Part shown: positions 9,374-18,276 of the stretch, in pieces
How the letters are laid out: each line of letters begins with the position of its first letter
Numbering within the stretch: the stretch's first letter is position 1
Assembly (NCBI RefSeq): GCF_003991565.1
Contig: NZ_CP032819.1
Coordinates: 1,798,001 to 1,862,000 of the forward strand
DNA from: Butyricimonas faecalis
GTDB lineage: Bacteria > Bacteroidota > Bacteroidia > Bacteroidales > Marinifilaceae
Length of the DNA stretch: 64,000 bases
Direction of reading: 5' to 3'
Position numbers and translations under genes: made by a program
The notes under the pieces: generated by a model
Database searches by the model: none
Told to the model about the DNA's origin: nothing
Seen by the model: the letters and a program-made list of their open reading frames with translations, nothing else

Positions 9374-9400
9374 AAAAAAAAAGCCGCCCAAAAGGGCGAC
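9374..9400 (-). terminator. Terminator of ompH
   Basis: On the minus strand GTCGCCC, loop TTTT, GGGCGGC (one G-U pair), then nine T. It lies 22 bases beyond the ompH stop. Confidence 0.88.
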
Positions 9401-9421
9401 TTTATTTTATTATATAATAAA

Positions 9422-9958
9422 TTATTGAATACCTAATTTTTTCTTTACCAATGGTAATACATCCTCACTATTATCAGCCGTGTACAATAATGCACCTTGA
9501 CCAAAATTAGGAGTTGCCGCAAAAATATAGGTAAAACCACCTTCTTTACCTACGGCTTGAACTGCATTTTGAATTTTAGTAATAATCGGGGCTAACAAAT
9601 CTTCCTGAGTTTTTGCCATTTGTTCTTGAGCTAACTGTTGGAAATTTTGAATTCTCTCTGCCAAACCTTGAATTTCTTGTTCTTTAGCTGTCCGGCTTAT
9701 TTCAGTTAATGTTTTAGCATTTGCTTGATATTCTTGCATTAATTTCTGATAATTATCATGCATTGCTGTCAATTCTTTTCTAATCTCTTGCTCCTTAGCT
9801 GCTAAATCATCCTGAGCTTTCTTGAATTCAGGCATACTCGTCATCACCTTTTGGACATCAAGATGACCTAACTTAATGGGTTTTGCAGTTTGAGCAGAAG
9901 CTGTAAAAACAGCAAACACAAATGCTACTAAAGCAAATAATTTCAACGTATTCTTCAT
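9422..9958 (-). CDS. OmpH/Skp-family periplasmic chaperone
   Basis: A periplasmic chaperone that holds unfolded outer-membrane proteins for the BAM machine. The 178-residue protein has a cleavable signal peptide (cut after about ...FTASA), a short beta core (KLGHLDVQKVMTSMPEF) and a long charged helical arm rich in Gln, Glu and Lys (about residues 45-125), as expected for the Skp tentacles, then a return to the beta core (FTYIFAATPNFGQGALLYT). It is downstream of bamA, has its own promoter, and ends in a terminator. Many Bacteroidales have two adjacent copies; only one is seen here. Confidence 0.9.
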   Translation of the reverse strand: MKNTLKLFALVAFVFAVFTASAQTAKPIKLGHLDVQKVMTSMPEFKKAQDDLAAKEQEIRKELTAMHDNYQKLMQEYQANAKTLTEISRTAKEQEIQGLAERIQNFQQLAQEQMAKTQEDLLAPIITKIQNAVQAVGKEGGFTYIFAATPNFGQGALLYTADNSEDVLPLVKKKLGIQ

Positions 9959-9982
9959 AATGTTTGTCTTTAAAATAATCTA

Positions 9983-9990
9983 CAAAAATA
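9983..9990 (-). promoter_or_regulatory. -7 element upstream of ompH
   Basis: TATTTTTG on the minus strand fits TAnnTTTG; the expected start is about 18 bases before the ompH ATG. No good TTTG is seen at the -33 position. A palindrome CATACAT-A-ATGTATG lies just upstream at 10019-10033 and could bind a regulator (inference). Confidence 0.45.
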
Positions 9991-10044
9991 ATAAAATTAA
10001 ATTCCTTTTCCTAGCCTACATACATAATGTATGCAAAGAAGCTA

Positions 10045-10121
10045 AAATAATTTATGATTTAATGATTTTAAATTTCAGATGAAGATTAAAGCTAATTCTA
10101 AATCTAAAATTCAAAATCTAA
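10045..10121. repeat. AT-rich intergenic repeat, copy 3
   Basis: Between bamA and ompH: TTTATGATTTAATG, TTTTAAATTTCAGAT, CTAAATCTAAAATTC and similar words, as in the other four copies. Confidence 0.5.
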
Positions 10122-10126
10122 CATGG

Positions 10127-12681
10127 TTAAAATTCTTGTCCCAACACGAAGTGGAATTGTGAACCACCAGCGCCACTACGTCCCGGCACATCATCAAATC
10201 CATACCCCCAGTCAATCCCAAGCAAACCGAACATCGGCAAGAATACACGCAAACCGACTCCAGCAGAACGATATAAATTAAATGGTTCGAAATCTTTCAA
10301 CTCAAACCAAGAGTTACCTGCTTCCAAGAAGCCTAAAGCATAAATTGTTGCTGATTGGGCTAAAGAAATCGGATAACGCAATTCCATTGTAAACTTGGAA
10401 TACAAGCTCGCATCTGAAGATTTCGGGGCAATAAAAGATGAACCTGCATTAGTCAACGATCCATTTTCATAACCACGCAATCCCACGTACTCTCTACCAT
10501 ACAAACTATATCCAGACATTCCATCACCACCCATCTCAAATCCTTCGAACGGAGACTTTTTGTTCTTATCGTAGTAACCCAAGTACCCGTATTGTGCCGA
10601 AGCATATAATACCAATGGACGTTTTTCACTACGAGTCAATGGCATGAATACCTTTCCGCTAAACTTCCACTTGTGATATTCAATCCATCTATACTTCACC
10701 CGATCCTTCTCAGCTTCGAAATGACGATTTGAGAACAAAGAATACGGTGGAGTCAATGTTAAAGAGAATGTGAATTCACTACCCATCCTAGTGAATAACG
10801 GGTTATCAACAGAACTTCTCTTGATAACAGTAGCAATAGACAAGTTATTGGAATTACCATCACTAAAAATATAATACGGCCAATTCTTCAATTGATAACG
10901 TTGGAATGAAATTTCATTATACATTGTAAACCAGTTATCCGGCCAGTTAATGCGTCGTCCTAATCCTACGCTAAGACCGTAAGTCAACATCAACTGACGA
11001 GAATCGTACATCTGGGAACTATTGCTCATATAATAAGAATTCCGGTAACTACTAGAATATCCCGTTTGACGTGAGAAATACAAAGATACACTCAATGAAT
11101 TCGGCTTCCTTCCACCTAACCAAGGCTCCCGGAAAGATAAACTGAAAGAAGTATAATATTTACCGTTCGTCTGAGCTTTCAAACTAAACGTTTGTCCATC
11201 ACCCTGCGGCAAAGGACGATAAGAATCCCAATTAAATATATTACGAATAGAGAAATTCGTGAACGTCAACCCGACAGAACCAATGATCATACCAGCTCCC
11301 CATCCTCCGGAAAGCTCAATTTTATCGTTCGCTTTCTCTACTAAACTGAATACAACATCTGCTGTTCCTGCTTCAGCATTCACATTTGCCAAATCGGGCT
11401 GAATTTGTTCCGGATCAAAATGTCCCATATTTGCCAACTCTCGGGCACTTCGTATAATATCCTCGCGACTGAACAATTCACCCGGATAAACATACAACTC
11501 TCGACGAATCACATGCTCGTGCGTACGATTGTTTCCTTTGATGATTACTTTATTAATAGTAGCTTGAGGACCTTCAACCACCCGAACTTCCAAGTTAATG
11601 GAATCTTCTCCAGATATGGTCTCTACCGGAACCAATCGGGAAAACAAATAACCATTATTCTGATACAGATTAGAAACAGCATCATCATCTGACGTCATTC
11701 GCTCTCCAAGATATTTACTATTATAAACATCACCTTTCTTGATATTCAACACATCACTCAAAACATCTGAAGAGTAAATGGTATTACCCACCCAAGTAAT
11801 ATTATTGAAATAATATTTATTTCCTTCCTGCACGTCAATATAAATCTTTACTCGCTTAGGAGAGATTTGTACCACACTATCCGAAAGAATTACAGCATCT
11901 CGGAAACCTTTCTCGTTATACTTATCAACAAGCAGAAACTTATCTTCATCATAATTCTTTTCTATATAATTAGCCGACTTGAAGAAATTACGAAGAGATT
12001 TTTCTTTCGTCTTCTTCATAGCCCCTTTCAGACGACCATCTTTCATTAACTTGTTTCCGGTAATAATAATCTCGTCAATTTTGATCTTGTTATGTTTTTC
12101 CACGATAGCATCCAGAATCACGAAATTACTATGTTCCGGATCATCACGTTGAATAATCCTGATATTCGTATTATAATATCCTTTTTCTTTCAGATATTTT
12201 TCAATCTGCATCTTTAAATTCGACTTCATCAAGTCTGTCACTTGGGAACCTGGTAACAAATTCATTTTCTCCTTGATCTTATTCTCCTCCGCTTTTTTCA
12301 ATCCAACATAATTAATCTTGGAAAGCTTATGACGTTCCTTAATATATAAAGCCAGATAAACTTTATCTCCTTCTATCTTATCTATAGCAATTGATACATC
12401 CGAAAAAATTCCGTGCCCATACAATCTTTTAATTGCACGAGTAATTGTTTCGCCAGGAATTTGTACTGCCATTCCAATAGACAATCCAGCCATCTGAGCC
12501 AAATAATCCTCATCATAGTTCTCCCCCCCCCAACAGCTCGCACTCCAGCTAGTTCATAAGTTTTAGGTGAAGAATAAAAAATATCATATTGTTGTGTCGT
12601 ATCTGCGACTTGGGCCTTAGCCCCGTACACACACAGTATAAAGATCAATAAAAGCGTTATTTTTCCTATCATCTGAGTCAC
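10127..12681 (-). CDS. bamA: Outer-membrane protein assembly factor BamA, frameshifted near the N-terminus
   Basis: BamA is the essential outer-membrane insertase: five POTRA domains in the periplasm and a 16-stranded barrel. The signal peptide and first POTRA segment (start at 12681, MTQMIGKITLLLIFILCV..., to ...YELAGVRAVGG) are in one frame; the rest (from ENYDEDYLAQMAG through FHFVLGQEF) is in another. The frames meet at a run of nine G (12531-12523, minus strand). One extra G, or two fewer, would give one protein of about 850 residues, normal for the family. The start overlaps the uppS stop as ATGA, showing translational coupling. The gene is probably intact in the cell and the count of G either misread or variable. 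Confidence 0.92.
12523..12531. repeat. G9/C9 homopolymer at the bamA frameshift
   Basis: Nine C on the plus strand (nine G in the bamA sense). The reading frame is kept only with 7 or 10 G. Such runs are prone to slippage in replication, transcription and sequencing. Confidence 0.95.
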
Positions 12682-13406
12682 TTTTTTAGTTGCTCTTCGG
12701 TTAACCCGAAACGTCTTTCTCTTTTTTGAAAATTACGAATGGCCAAATATAAGTCTTCTTTTTCAAAATCAGGCCAAAATTTATCAAGAAAATATAGTTC
12801 AGTATACGCTAATTGCCATAAAAGGAAATTACTAAGCCTACATTCACCGCTTGTTCGGATCAACAAATCGGGATCAGGAATTCCAGACGTAGTCAGATAG
12901 GAAGAAAAATCCACATCAGTAAATGCCTCAATATCTTCAATTTTACCATCTCGTATGTCTTGAGCTATTCGCTTGACTGCAGTCAAAATTTCCCATCTTG
13001 CCCCATAACTTAACGCTAATACTAGAGTTAGTCCGGTATTCGATGCTGTTTTCGTTATCAAGCCCTGCAACTTATTATACACCTCTTCCGGCAAATCCAA
13101 CAAATTTCCAATAGCCTTCACCCGGACTTGCTTTTCCATCAAATTATCAGTTTCAGCCAAAATGGCATCCACCATCAAACCCATTAACACGTCAATCTCT
13201 TTTTTCGGACGTTTCCAGTTCTCTATCGAAAAAGCATATAAAGTCAAATACTTCACGCCGATCTCTCCAGCAGCCTCTAGTGCTGCTCTTACTGCATCTA
13301 CACCTTTTTTATGACCTTCCCATCTCTCCAAACTGCGACTTTTGGCCCACCTCCCGTTTCCATCCATAATAATTGCCACGTGTTCCGGAATATTCTCTTT
13401 ATCCAT
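12678..13406 (-). CDS. uppS: Isoprenyl transferase (undecaprenyl diphosphate synthase)
   Basis: Makes undecaprenyl diphosphate, the carrier lipid for peptidoglycan and surface glycans, by adding isopentenyl units to farnesyl diphosphate. From the ATG at 13406 the protein has 242 residues and begins MDKENIPEHVAIIMDGNGRW, which holds the catalytic Asp and the phosphate-binding loop; further family motifs are YLTLYAFSIENWKRP and DLLIRTSGECRLSNFLLWQ. An in-frame ATG at 13430 would add eight residues and is less likely because family members start close to the PEHVA segment. Its stop overlaps the bamA start (ATGA), and nadK lies about 75 bases upstream. Confidence 0.95.
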   Translation of the reverse strand: MDKENIPEHVAIIMDGNGRWAKSRSLERWEGHKKGVDAVRAALEAAGEIGVKYLTLYAFSIENWKRPKKEIDVLMGLMVDAILAETDNLMEKQVRVKAIGNLLDLPEEVYNKLQGLITKTASNTGLTLVLALSYGARWEILTAVKRIAQDIRDGKIEDIEAFTDVDFSSYLTTSGIPDPDLLIRTSGECRLSNFLLWQLAYTELYFLDKFWPDFEKEDLYLAIRNFQKRERRFGLTEEQLKK

Positions 13407-13480
13407 AATTAATTGAAAATTACTTTTCACTCTCCAATAAAATTAACTCTATTATTTAAAATCACTTCAACTTTTAGTTT

Positions 13481-14386
13481 TTAACTTCTATCTTTCTTGT
13501 TCCTCTTGTCCTCTCCCCAATTCAATTTATTACGCAACGTTTCATAATAACTATGATCCGGCATTTTCACAACGTTCATTTTAAAATCGCTCGAAGATAT
13601 AAATAATTCATGATTATCCGACATTCTTTGCATACGAGAATCAGCACTTAACATGAAATTCCCCGAACGGCTCTCCACTTTTAGACGAATTTTCACATTA
13701 CCGGGCAAAATCAACGGTCGCATATTCAAATTATGCGGACTGACCGGAGTTATGATCAAATTATCACAGCCAAAAGCCACGATCGGTCCTCCGCAACTTA
13801 GCGAGTAGGCAGTGGACCCGGTTGGCGTCGCCACGATCACACCATCAGACCAGTATGTTGTGAGATATTCCCCCTCGATATAAGCATGAACTTTCAACAA
13901 AGAAGAACGTTCTGTCTTCAATATACTAATCTCGTTCAATGCATAATTAAATTTAGCAAAAGGGTTATCTTTCATCTCGAATTTCACCAGTGCACGCTGT
14001 TCCACGTCAAATTCTCCGGCACACAACCAACGAATAGCCTGTGAAATCTCTTCCTGAGCTATATTAGCCAAAAAACCCAACCGCCCGCTATTGATTCCCA
14101 ACACGGGAACGCCATAACTTTTTACACGCATAACGGAATCAAGAAAAGTTCCATCTCCACCCACGCTAAATAAAACATCCGTATCCTTATCAACATCCTC
14201 GTCATAAAAGGCTTGAAAAACATCAGAAACGTCACATTTCTCCTTCAAAAAATCATAGAAAGGTCTATAACAAGTCAAACAAACCCCTCGCTCATTCAGA
14301 TCATGCAGCATTTGTTTGAAATAAGGATAAAACTCTTCGTGAATCACCCGCCCGTAAATCGCAACTTTACTTATTTTTGAACACAT
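13481..14386 (-). CDS. nadK: NAD kinase
   Basis: Phosphorylates NAD to NADP in the cytosol. The 301-residue protein has the GGDGTFLDS motif (about residues 76-84), NSGRLGFLA and the NEISILKTERSS and TPTGSTAYSLSCGGP segments of the ATP-NAD kinase fold. Length is normal. It lies between the CBS-domain gene and uppS, with gaps of 35-75 bases on the same strand, so it is probably in one operon with uppS and bamA. Confidence 0.95.
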   Translation of the reverse strand: MCSKISKVAIYGRVIHEEFYPYFKQMLHDLNERGVCLTCYRPFYDFLKEKCDVSDVFQAFYDEDVDKDTDVLFSVGGDGTFLDSVMRVKSYGVPVLGINSGRLGFLANIAQEEISQAIRWLCAGEFDVEQRALVKFEMKDNPFAKFNYALNEISILKTERSSLLKVHAYIEGEYLTTYWSDGVIVATPTGSTAYSLSCGGPIVAFGCDNLIITPVSPHNLNMRPLILPGNVKIRLKVESRSGNFMLSADSRMQRMSDNHELFISSSDFKMNVVKMPDHSYYETLRNKLNWGEDKRNKKDRS

Positions 14387-14421
14387 TTATTTAGATTCAA
14401 TTAATTTAAATTTCAGACCTC

Positions 14422-15087
14422 CTACATTTCCATAAACTTCAACAATTGTCCATAACGATCTCTCATCTCTTCATTTATGTCTTCACCGGAAACAAACGTA
14501 TTTTTAATCACATAGCGATAACGGATAAAAGTATCCAGGATCGGCTCAATTCTAGCCGTATTCACTTTAAGAGTAATCTCCACTTTATTAGAATCCGGCA
14601 TACACGTAACATAACAACTCAATACCTTCGCCTCGTTATATTCCACGATCTGGGCGACCTCTGCCAAAGAATAATCAATTTTATTCACTTCCAACACAAT
14701 AATTCCACCGGGATCGTCTATACACAAAAGTTTATCGATATTATGCAGGATATCCGTTAATAAAATAGATCCCTGATACACCTCTTTCCGGTTCAAGACT
14801 GGTACTACAGACAAAAGCCGGGAAGAGGCCACCCCGATAACATCATACATATGTACATCTTCATAAACAAAAGTCATCTCACGGGGTATATCCAACATAC
14901 CGATCGTGTCATGAATACTCCCGTGCGTATACATGATTTCATCAGACAGCAACCCCACGTACGTTTCCCCTTCTAATACAGGCAGATGAGACACCCGAAA
15001 TAAATCCATCCACCCCAACGCTTGGGCACAAGTATCATCTTTTTTCAATACAGGAACAACATTCGACAGTAAACTTGATGCAATCAT
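14422..15087 (-). CDS. CBS-domain protein of unknown role
   Basis: A 221-residue soluble protein with two CBS motifs in the N-terminal two-thirds (about residues 10-65 and 75-130) and a C-terminal region (DPGGIIVLEVNKIDYSLAEVAQIVEYNEAKVLS...) resembling the ACT-like regulatory domain of AcuB-type proteins. CBS pairs usually bind adenine nucleotides, so an energy or nucleotide sensing role is possible but not shown. It is first in the minus-strand series CBS-nadK-uppS-bamA, a gene order often kept in Bacteroidales. No catalytic domain is present. Confidence 0.75.
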   Translation of the reverse strand: MIASSLLSNVVPVLKKDDTCAQALGWMDLFRVSHLPVLEGETYVGLLSDEIMYTHGSIHDTIGMLDIPREMTFVYEDVHMYDVIGVASSRLLSVVPVLNRKEVYQGSILLTDILHNIDKLLCIDDPGGIIVLEVNKIDYSLAEVAQIVEYNEAKVLSCYVTCMPDSNKVEITLKVNTARIEPILDTFIRYRYVIKNTFVSGEDINEEMRDRYGQLLKFMEM

Positions 15088-15187
15088 ATTTATTTCATTT
15101 ATCGCCCTAAAGATACATTATTTTCCCCAGTAAATTTCACCCACAAAATAATTTTCAATTTTCAATATCTCCGTTTTCAATTATTTC

Positions 15188-15195
15188 TATATTTG
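15188..15195 (+). promoter_or_regulatory. -7 element of the small acidic protein gene
   Basis: TATATTTG fits TAnnTTTG exactly and lies 27 bases before the ATG at 15223. It overlaps an upstream TTG codon (15193), which therefore cannot be the start. No clear TTTG at -33. Confidence 0.5.
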
Positions 15196-15222
15196 CCACG
15201 TAAATTAAAAACAGTGAACATC

Positions 15223-15477
15223 ATGTTACCAAAATTTCTTATTGCAGACAATTCTCAGGAAGCGCCAGATTTAGTATACGTTGTGCACACGGAAAAGCCT
15301 CGATGCATTATTCAATGTGACATAGATGGCTTTTATAGTAACCAAAAAATTTACTGGACGGATGAAGAGCCTCTTTGCACTGACGACATTGAAACTCTCA
15401 TGGAAGAAGCTGAAGAATTTTTCGAAACCGAATTAGAGAATCAAGAAGAATTATATGACGAAGAAGAAGACAATTAA
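15223..15477 (+). CDS. Small acidic conserved-looking protein, function unknown
   Basis: An 84-residue protein starting MLPKFLIADNSQEAPDLVYV, with a predicted beta-rich N-terminal half (the repeated valine/isoleucine strands around YVVHTEKPRCIIQCDIDG) and a strongly acidic C-terminal tail from about residue 50 (many Glu and Asp). It has no signal peptide or membrane segment. The ATG at 15223 is chosen because a promoter element overlaps the longer TTG start. It is divergent from the CBS gene and is followed by a 26-base perfect palindrome (15463-15488) that includes its stop codon but lacks a T-tract. I do not recognise its family beyond its Bacteroidales context. Confidence 0.7.
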   Translation: MLPKFLIADNSQEAPDLVYVVHTEKPRCIIQCDIDGFYSNQKIYWTDEEPLCTDDIETLMEEAEEFFETELENQEELYDEEEDN

Positions 15478-15585
15478 TTGTCTTCTTCGTATAAATCACA
15501 AGCTAATAAGTTACAATTTCACGATAACATCCACCACCTTCAGTAGTTGAAAACTCCTCGGTGGCTTGTAACACAAAAGACAAAT

Positions 15586-15615
15586 TTTGCTTTCTGCACA
15601 ATAATTCGTAACTTG
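15586..15615 (+). promoter_or_regulatory. Promoter of the DUF4301 gene
   Basis: TTTG (15586-15589), 19 bases, then TAACTTG (15609-15615), a near match to the Bacteroidota -33/-7 pattern. It lies about 35 bases before the ATG at 15649 and inside a longer, unlikely upstream extension of the frame. Confidence 0.5.
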
Positions 15616-15648
15616 CAAAACTATTTACGTACTTACAAACCTGAAATT

Positions 15649-17214
15649 ATGTACACGAAAAGTGATCTCAAACAATTTAGACGCAGAGGAATAAAACCCG
15701 AGCAAATTGAAAACCAGCTTGAAAATTTCAAGAAGGGGTTTGACTTCGTGCAGATTCGAGATGCGGCAACAATAAACAACGGAATCCACGGCTTGAATGA
15801 CGAACAAGCCGATGAATTCATCCGCATTTTCGAGGAAAGAATGAATTCATTGAAAATCGTGAAAATGGTTCCAGCCTCTGGCTCCGCTTCGCGCATGTTC
15901 AAAACATTGAACACGTTTTTCAACACATACACCGGTAGTGATGAAGACTATTTAAAATTTCGACAGGACAAAGAACCCGGAAGTATATTCTCGTTTTTCG
16001 AAAAATTAAAGGAATTTCCATTCTACCCGCACCTAAAAGAGGCCCTTTACAAAGATCGTCTTGATCTAGACAAACTACTCTGGAAGAACCAGTTTATGGA
16101 GATATTGGAATACATCCTTACCCCCAAAGGTCTCAACTACAATGCCACACCCAAGGGGTTAATTGATTTCCATATTTATAAAGATCACATCCGTACTGCT
16201 GTTGAAGAACACTTGGTAGAAGCGGCGCTTTACGCCAATGACGGTAAAGAAGCTCATATTCACTTCACCGTATCAGAAGAACATATAGGCAAATTTAAGG
16301 CTCTCATGAAATCCGTTCTCAAAAATTACCAGAAAGAATTCAACTTGAAGTACGCCATCACGTATTCTATTCAATCGCCAGCAACAGACACCGTGAGTCT
16401 TGACTCGGAAGGTAACCTCGTGAGAGACAACGAGGGCAACATCGTGTTCCGTCCTGGGGGTCATGGCGCATTGATTCACAATCTCAATGACCTGAAAGAA
16501 GACTTGATCTTCATCAAAAACATTGACAACGTAGCCCCCGATCGTAGCAAAGCTGATACGGTTAAATTCAAAAAAATCCTTGCCGGAGTTTTATTGAAAA
16601 CACAGGACCGAATTTTCAATTACATGAAAATCCTGAGCAAGAAAAATAGTATCACAGATGAAAATCTAAATGAAATCGAGCAATATATCTATGATCACCT
16701 TGGCTATAAACCCAAGGAGGGATTAACTCATACCGATCGTAAAGAAAGAGTGGCCTATCTAAAACAATTACTCGATCGGCCATTGCGTGTATGCGGGATG
16801 GTAAAAAATGAAGGAGAACCAGGTGGAGGACCATTCTGGGTAGAAGACAAGGAACATGCAACACGTTTGATGATCGTGGAAAGTGCTCAAGTCAACCTGA
16901 AAGATCGAAACCAGAAAAAAATATTCACCCAATCGACTCACTTTAATCCAGTGGATATCGTATGTAGTACCTATAACTATAAAGGTAAAAAATATGACTT
17001 GACCAAATACATTGATAACACTCAGGGATTCATCACCAGCAAATCACTGGGAGGGAAAGACATTAAAGTTCAAGAACTACCCGGATTGTGGAATGGTGCA
17101 ATGGCCAACTGGAACACGATATTCGTGGAAGTCCCGCTATCCACCTTTACCCCGGTAAAAACTGTTTTTGATTTGCTACGTTTTGAACATCGTAACGTAT
17201 TTAAAGTAGAATAA
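15649..17214 (+). CDS. DUF4301 family protein
   Basis: From the ATG at 15649 (MYTKSDLKQFRRRGIKPEQ) the protein has 521 residues and matches the DUF4301 family typical of Bacteroidota. It carries a nucleotide-sugar-transferase-like signature MVPASGSASRMFK near residue 78, and later ATDTVSLDSEGN, FRPGGHGALIHNLNDL and GGPFWVEDKEH, which recall the sugar-nucleotidyltransferase fold. This suggests a nucleotidyltransferase-like enzyme, but no reaction is established to my knowledge. No signal peptide or membrane segment. A perfect 16-base inverted repeat lies just downstream. The upstream frame extension to 15547 is rejected because a promoter lies within it. Confidence 0.8.
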   Translation: MYTKSDLKQFRRRGIKPEQIENQLENFKKGFDFVQIRDAATINNGIHGLNDEQADEFIRIFEERMNSLKIVKMVPASGSASRMFKTLNTFFNTYTGSDEDYLKFRQDKEPGSIFSFFEKLKEFPFYPHLKEALYKDRLDLDKLLWKNQFMEILEYILTPKGLNYNATPKGLIDFHIYKDHIRTAVEEHLVEAALYANDGKEAHIHFTVSEEHIGKFKALMKSVLKNYQKEFNLKYAITYSIQSPATDTVSLDSEGNLVRDNEGNIVFRPGGHGALIHNLNDLKEDLIFIKNIDNVAPDRSKADTVKFKKILAGVLLKTQDRIFNYMKILSKKNSITDENLNEIEQYIYDHLGYKPKEGLTHTDRKERVAYLKQLLDRPLRVCGMVKNEGEPGGGPFWVEDKEHATRLMIVESAQVNLKDRNQKKIFTQSTHFNPVDIVCSTYNYKGKKYDLTKYIDNTQGFITSKSLGGKDIKVQELPGLWNGAMANWNTIFVEVPLSTFTPVKTVFDLLRFEHRNVFKVE

Positions 17215-17216
17215 AT

Positions 17217-17312
17217 GAATTTTAGATTTACGATTTATGATTTCAGATTATTCATAAATCGTAAATCAAAAATGTTGATTCGAGAAAGGAAATCTAAAAT
17301 TTAAAATCAAGA
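17217..17312. repeat. AT-rich intergenic repeat, copy 4, with inverted repeat
   Basis: The spacer between DUF4301 and the DUF368 gene has a perfect inverted repeat, GATTTACGATTTATGA (17225-17240) with TCATAAATCGTAAATC (17252-17267), flanked by TTTTAGATTT and AAATCTAAAATTTAAAAT. The words match the other copies. It may act as a weak hairpin terminator, but lacks a clear T-tract. Confidence 0.6.
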
Positions 17313-17328
17313 AATTAATTTGGTGTTC

Positions 17329-18252
17329 ATGGAAAAGAAAAAGAACCACTTACTATTAGTACTTAAGGGATGTGCCATGGGGGCCGCAGACGTGATTCCA
17401 GGCGTGTCAGGAGGTACGATTGCATTCATCACAGGTATCTACGAAGAGTTGATCGAGTCTATCCGGGCAATAAACCTAAAAGCATTACGCTTACTGGGAG
17501 CCTTCCAATTAAAAGAATTTTGGAAACACATCAACGGAAACTTCCTGATTTCTGTTGTTGCAGGTATAGCCATATCCATATTTTCTCTGGCAAAATTGAT
17601 GAAATTCTTGCTAGAAACTCACCCGTTATACATTTGGTCCTTTTTCTTTGGCCTCATCATTATTTCTGCTCTCATGGTGTCAAGAGAAATAAAAAAGTGG
17701 GATCTATTAACTATCACCTCATTAATCATCGGAGCCATCATTGCTTACACGATCACAGTACTCACCCCGACCAGCACGCCAGATGCCTGGTGGTTTATCC
17801 TTCTTTCCGGAGCGATCGCCATTTGCGCCATGATCCTACCGGGAATATCCGGAGCCTTCATATTATTACTTCTAGGAAAATACGAATACATCATCACCGC
17901 CGTTAGCGAATTTAATATCCCCATTCTACTTACCTTCTTAGTTGGAGCCGTTGCAGGTATTATAGCTTTCTCTCACTTACTATCCTGGCTATTGAAAAAT
18001 TACCACGGCATGACTGTTGCCCTGCTGACAGGATTTATGGTCGGGTCTCTAAATAAAATCTGGCCATGGAAAATTATAGACACAGAACTGATTAACGGGA
18101 TTGCTTTTGATGTTGAGAAAAACGTTCTTCCCAATACCTTCGAACAAGTTAACGGGAGCGATCCTTTAGTATGGCAGGCAATCCTCATGTGTGTCATTGG
18201 TATTTTACTCATCTGGGGTATTGAAAAACTAGCTGTAGCAATAAAAAAATAG
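17329..18252 (+). CDS. DUF368 membrane protein, predicted undecaprenyl-phosphate transporter
   Basis: A 307-residue integral membrane protein with about eight to nine hydrophobic helices. It shows the duplicated DUF368 signatures: GAADVIPGVSGGTIAFITG near residue 20 and the second copy AMILPGISGAFILLLLGKY near residue 170. DUF368 proteins (PopT) have been shown to recycle undecaprenyl phosphate across the inner membrane, so it may return carrier lipid used with the product of uppS in this window; that link is inference. ATG 17329 is preferred to TTG 17320. aroE follows after 24 bases, so the two are probably co-transcribed. Confidence 0.85.
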   Translation: MEKKKNHLLLVLKGCAMGAADVIPGVSGGTIAFITGIYEELIESIRAINLKALRLLGAFQLKEFWKHINGNFLISVVAGIAISIFSLAKLMKFLLETHPLYIWSFFFGLIIISALMVSREIKKWDLLTITSLIIGAIIAYTITVLTPTSTPDAWWFILLSGAIAICAMILPGISGAFILLLLGKYEYIITAVSEFNIPILLTFLVGAVAGIIAFSHLLSWLLKNYHGMTVALLTGFMVGSLNKIWPWKIIDTELINGIAFDVEKNVLPNTFEQVNGSDPLVWQAILMCVIGILLIWGIEKLAVAIKK

Positions 18253-18276
18253 GTTACAACCTTTATAAACTTCCTC

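Noticed and set aside
15547..15648. Upstream extension of the DUF4301 frame
   Set aside because: A promoter-like TTTG-N19-TAACTTG lies inside it and the family starts near MYTKSDLKQF.
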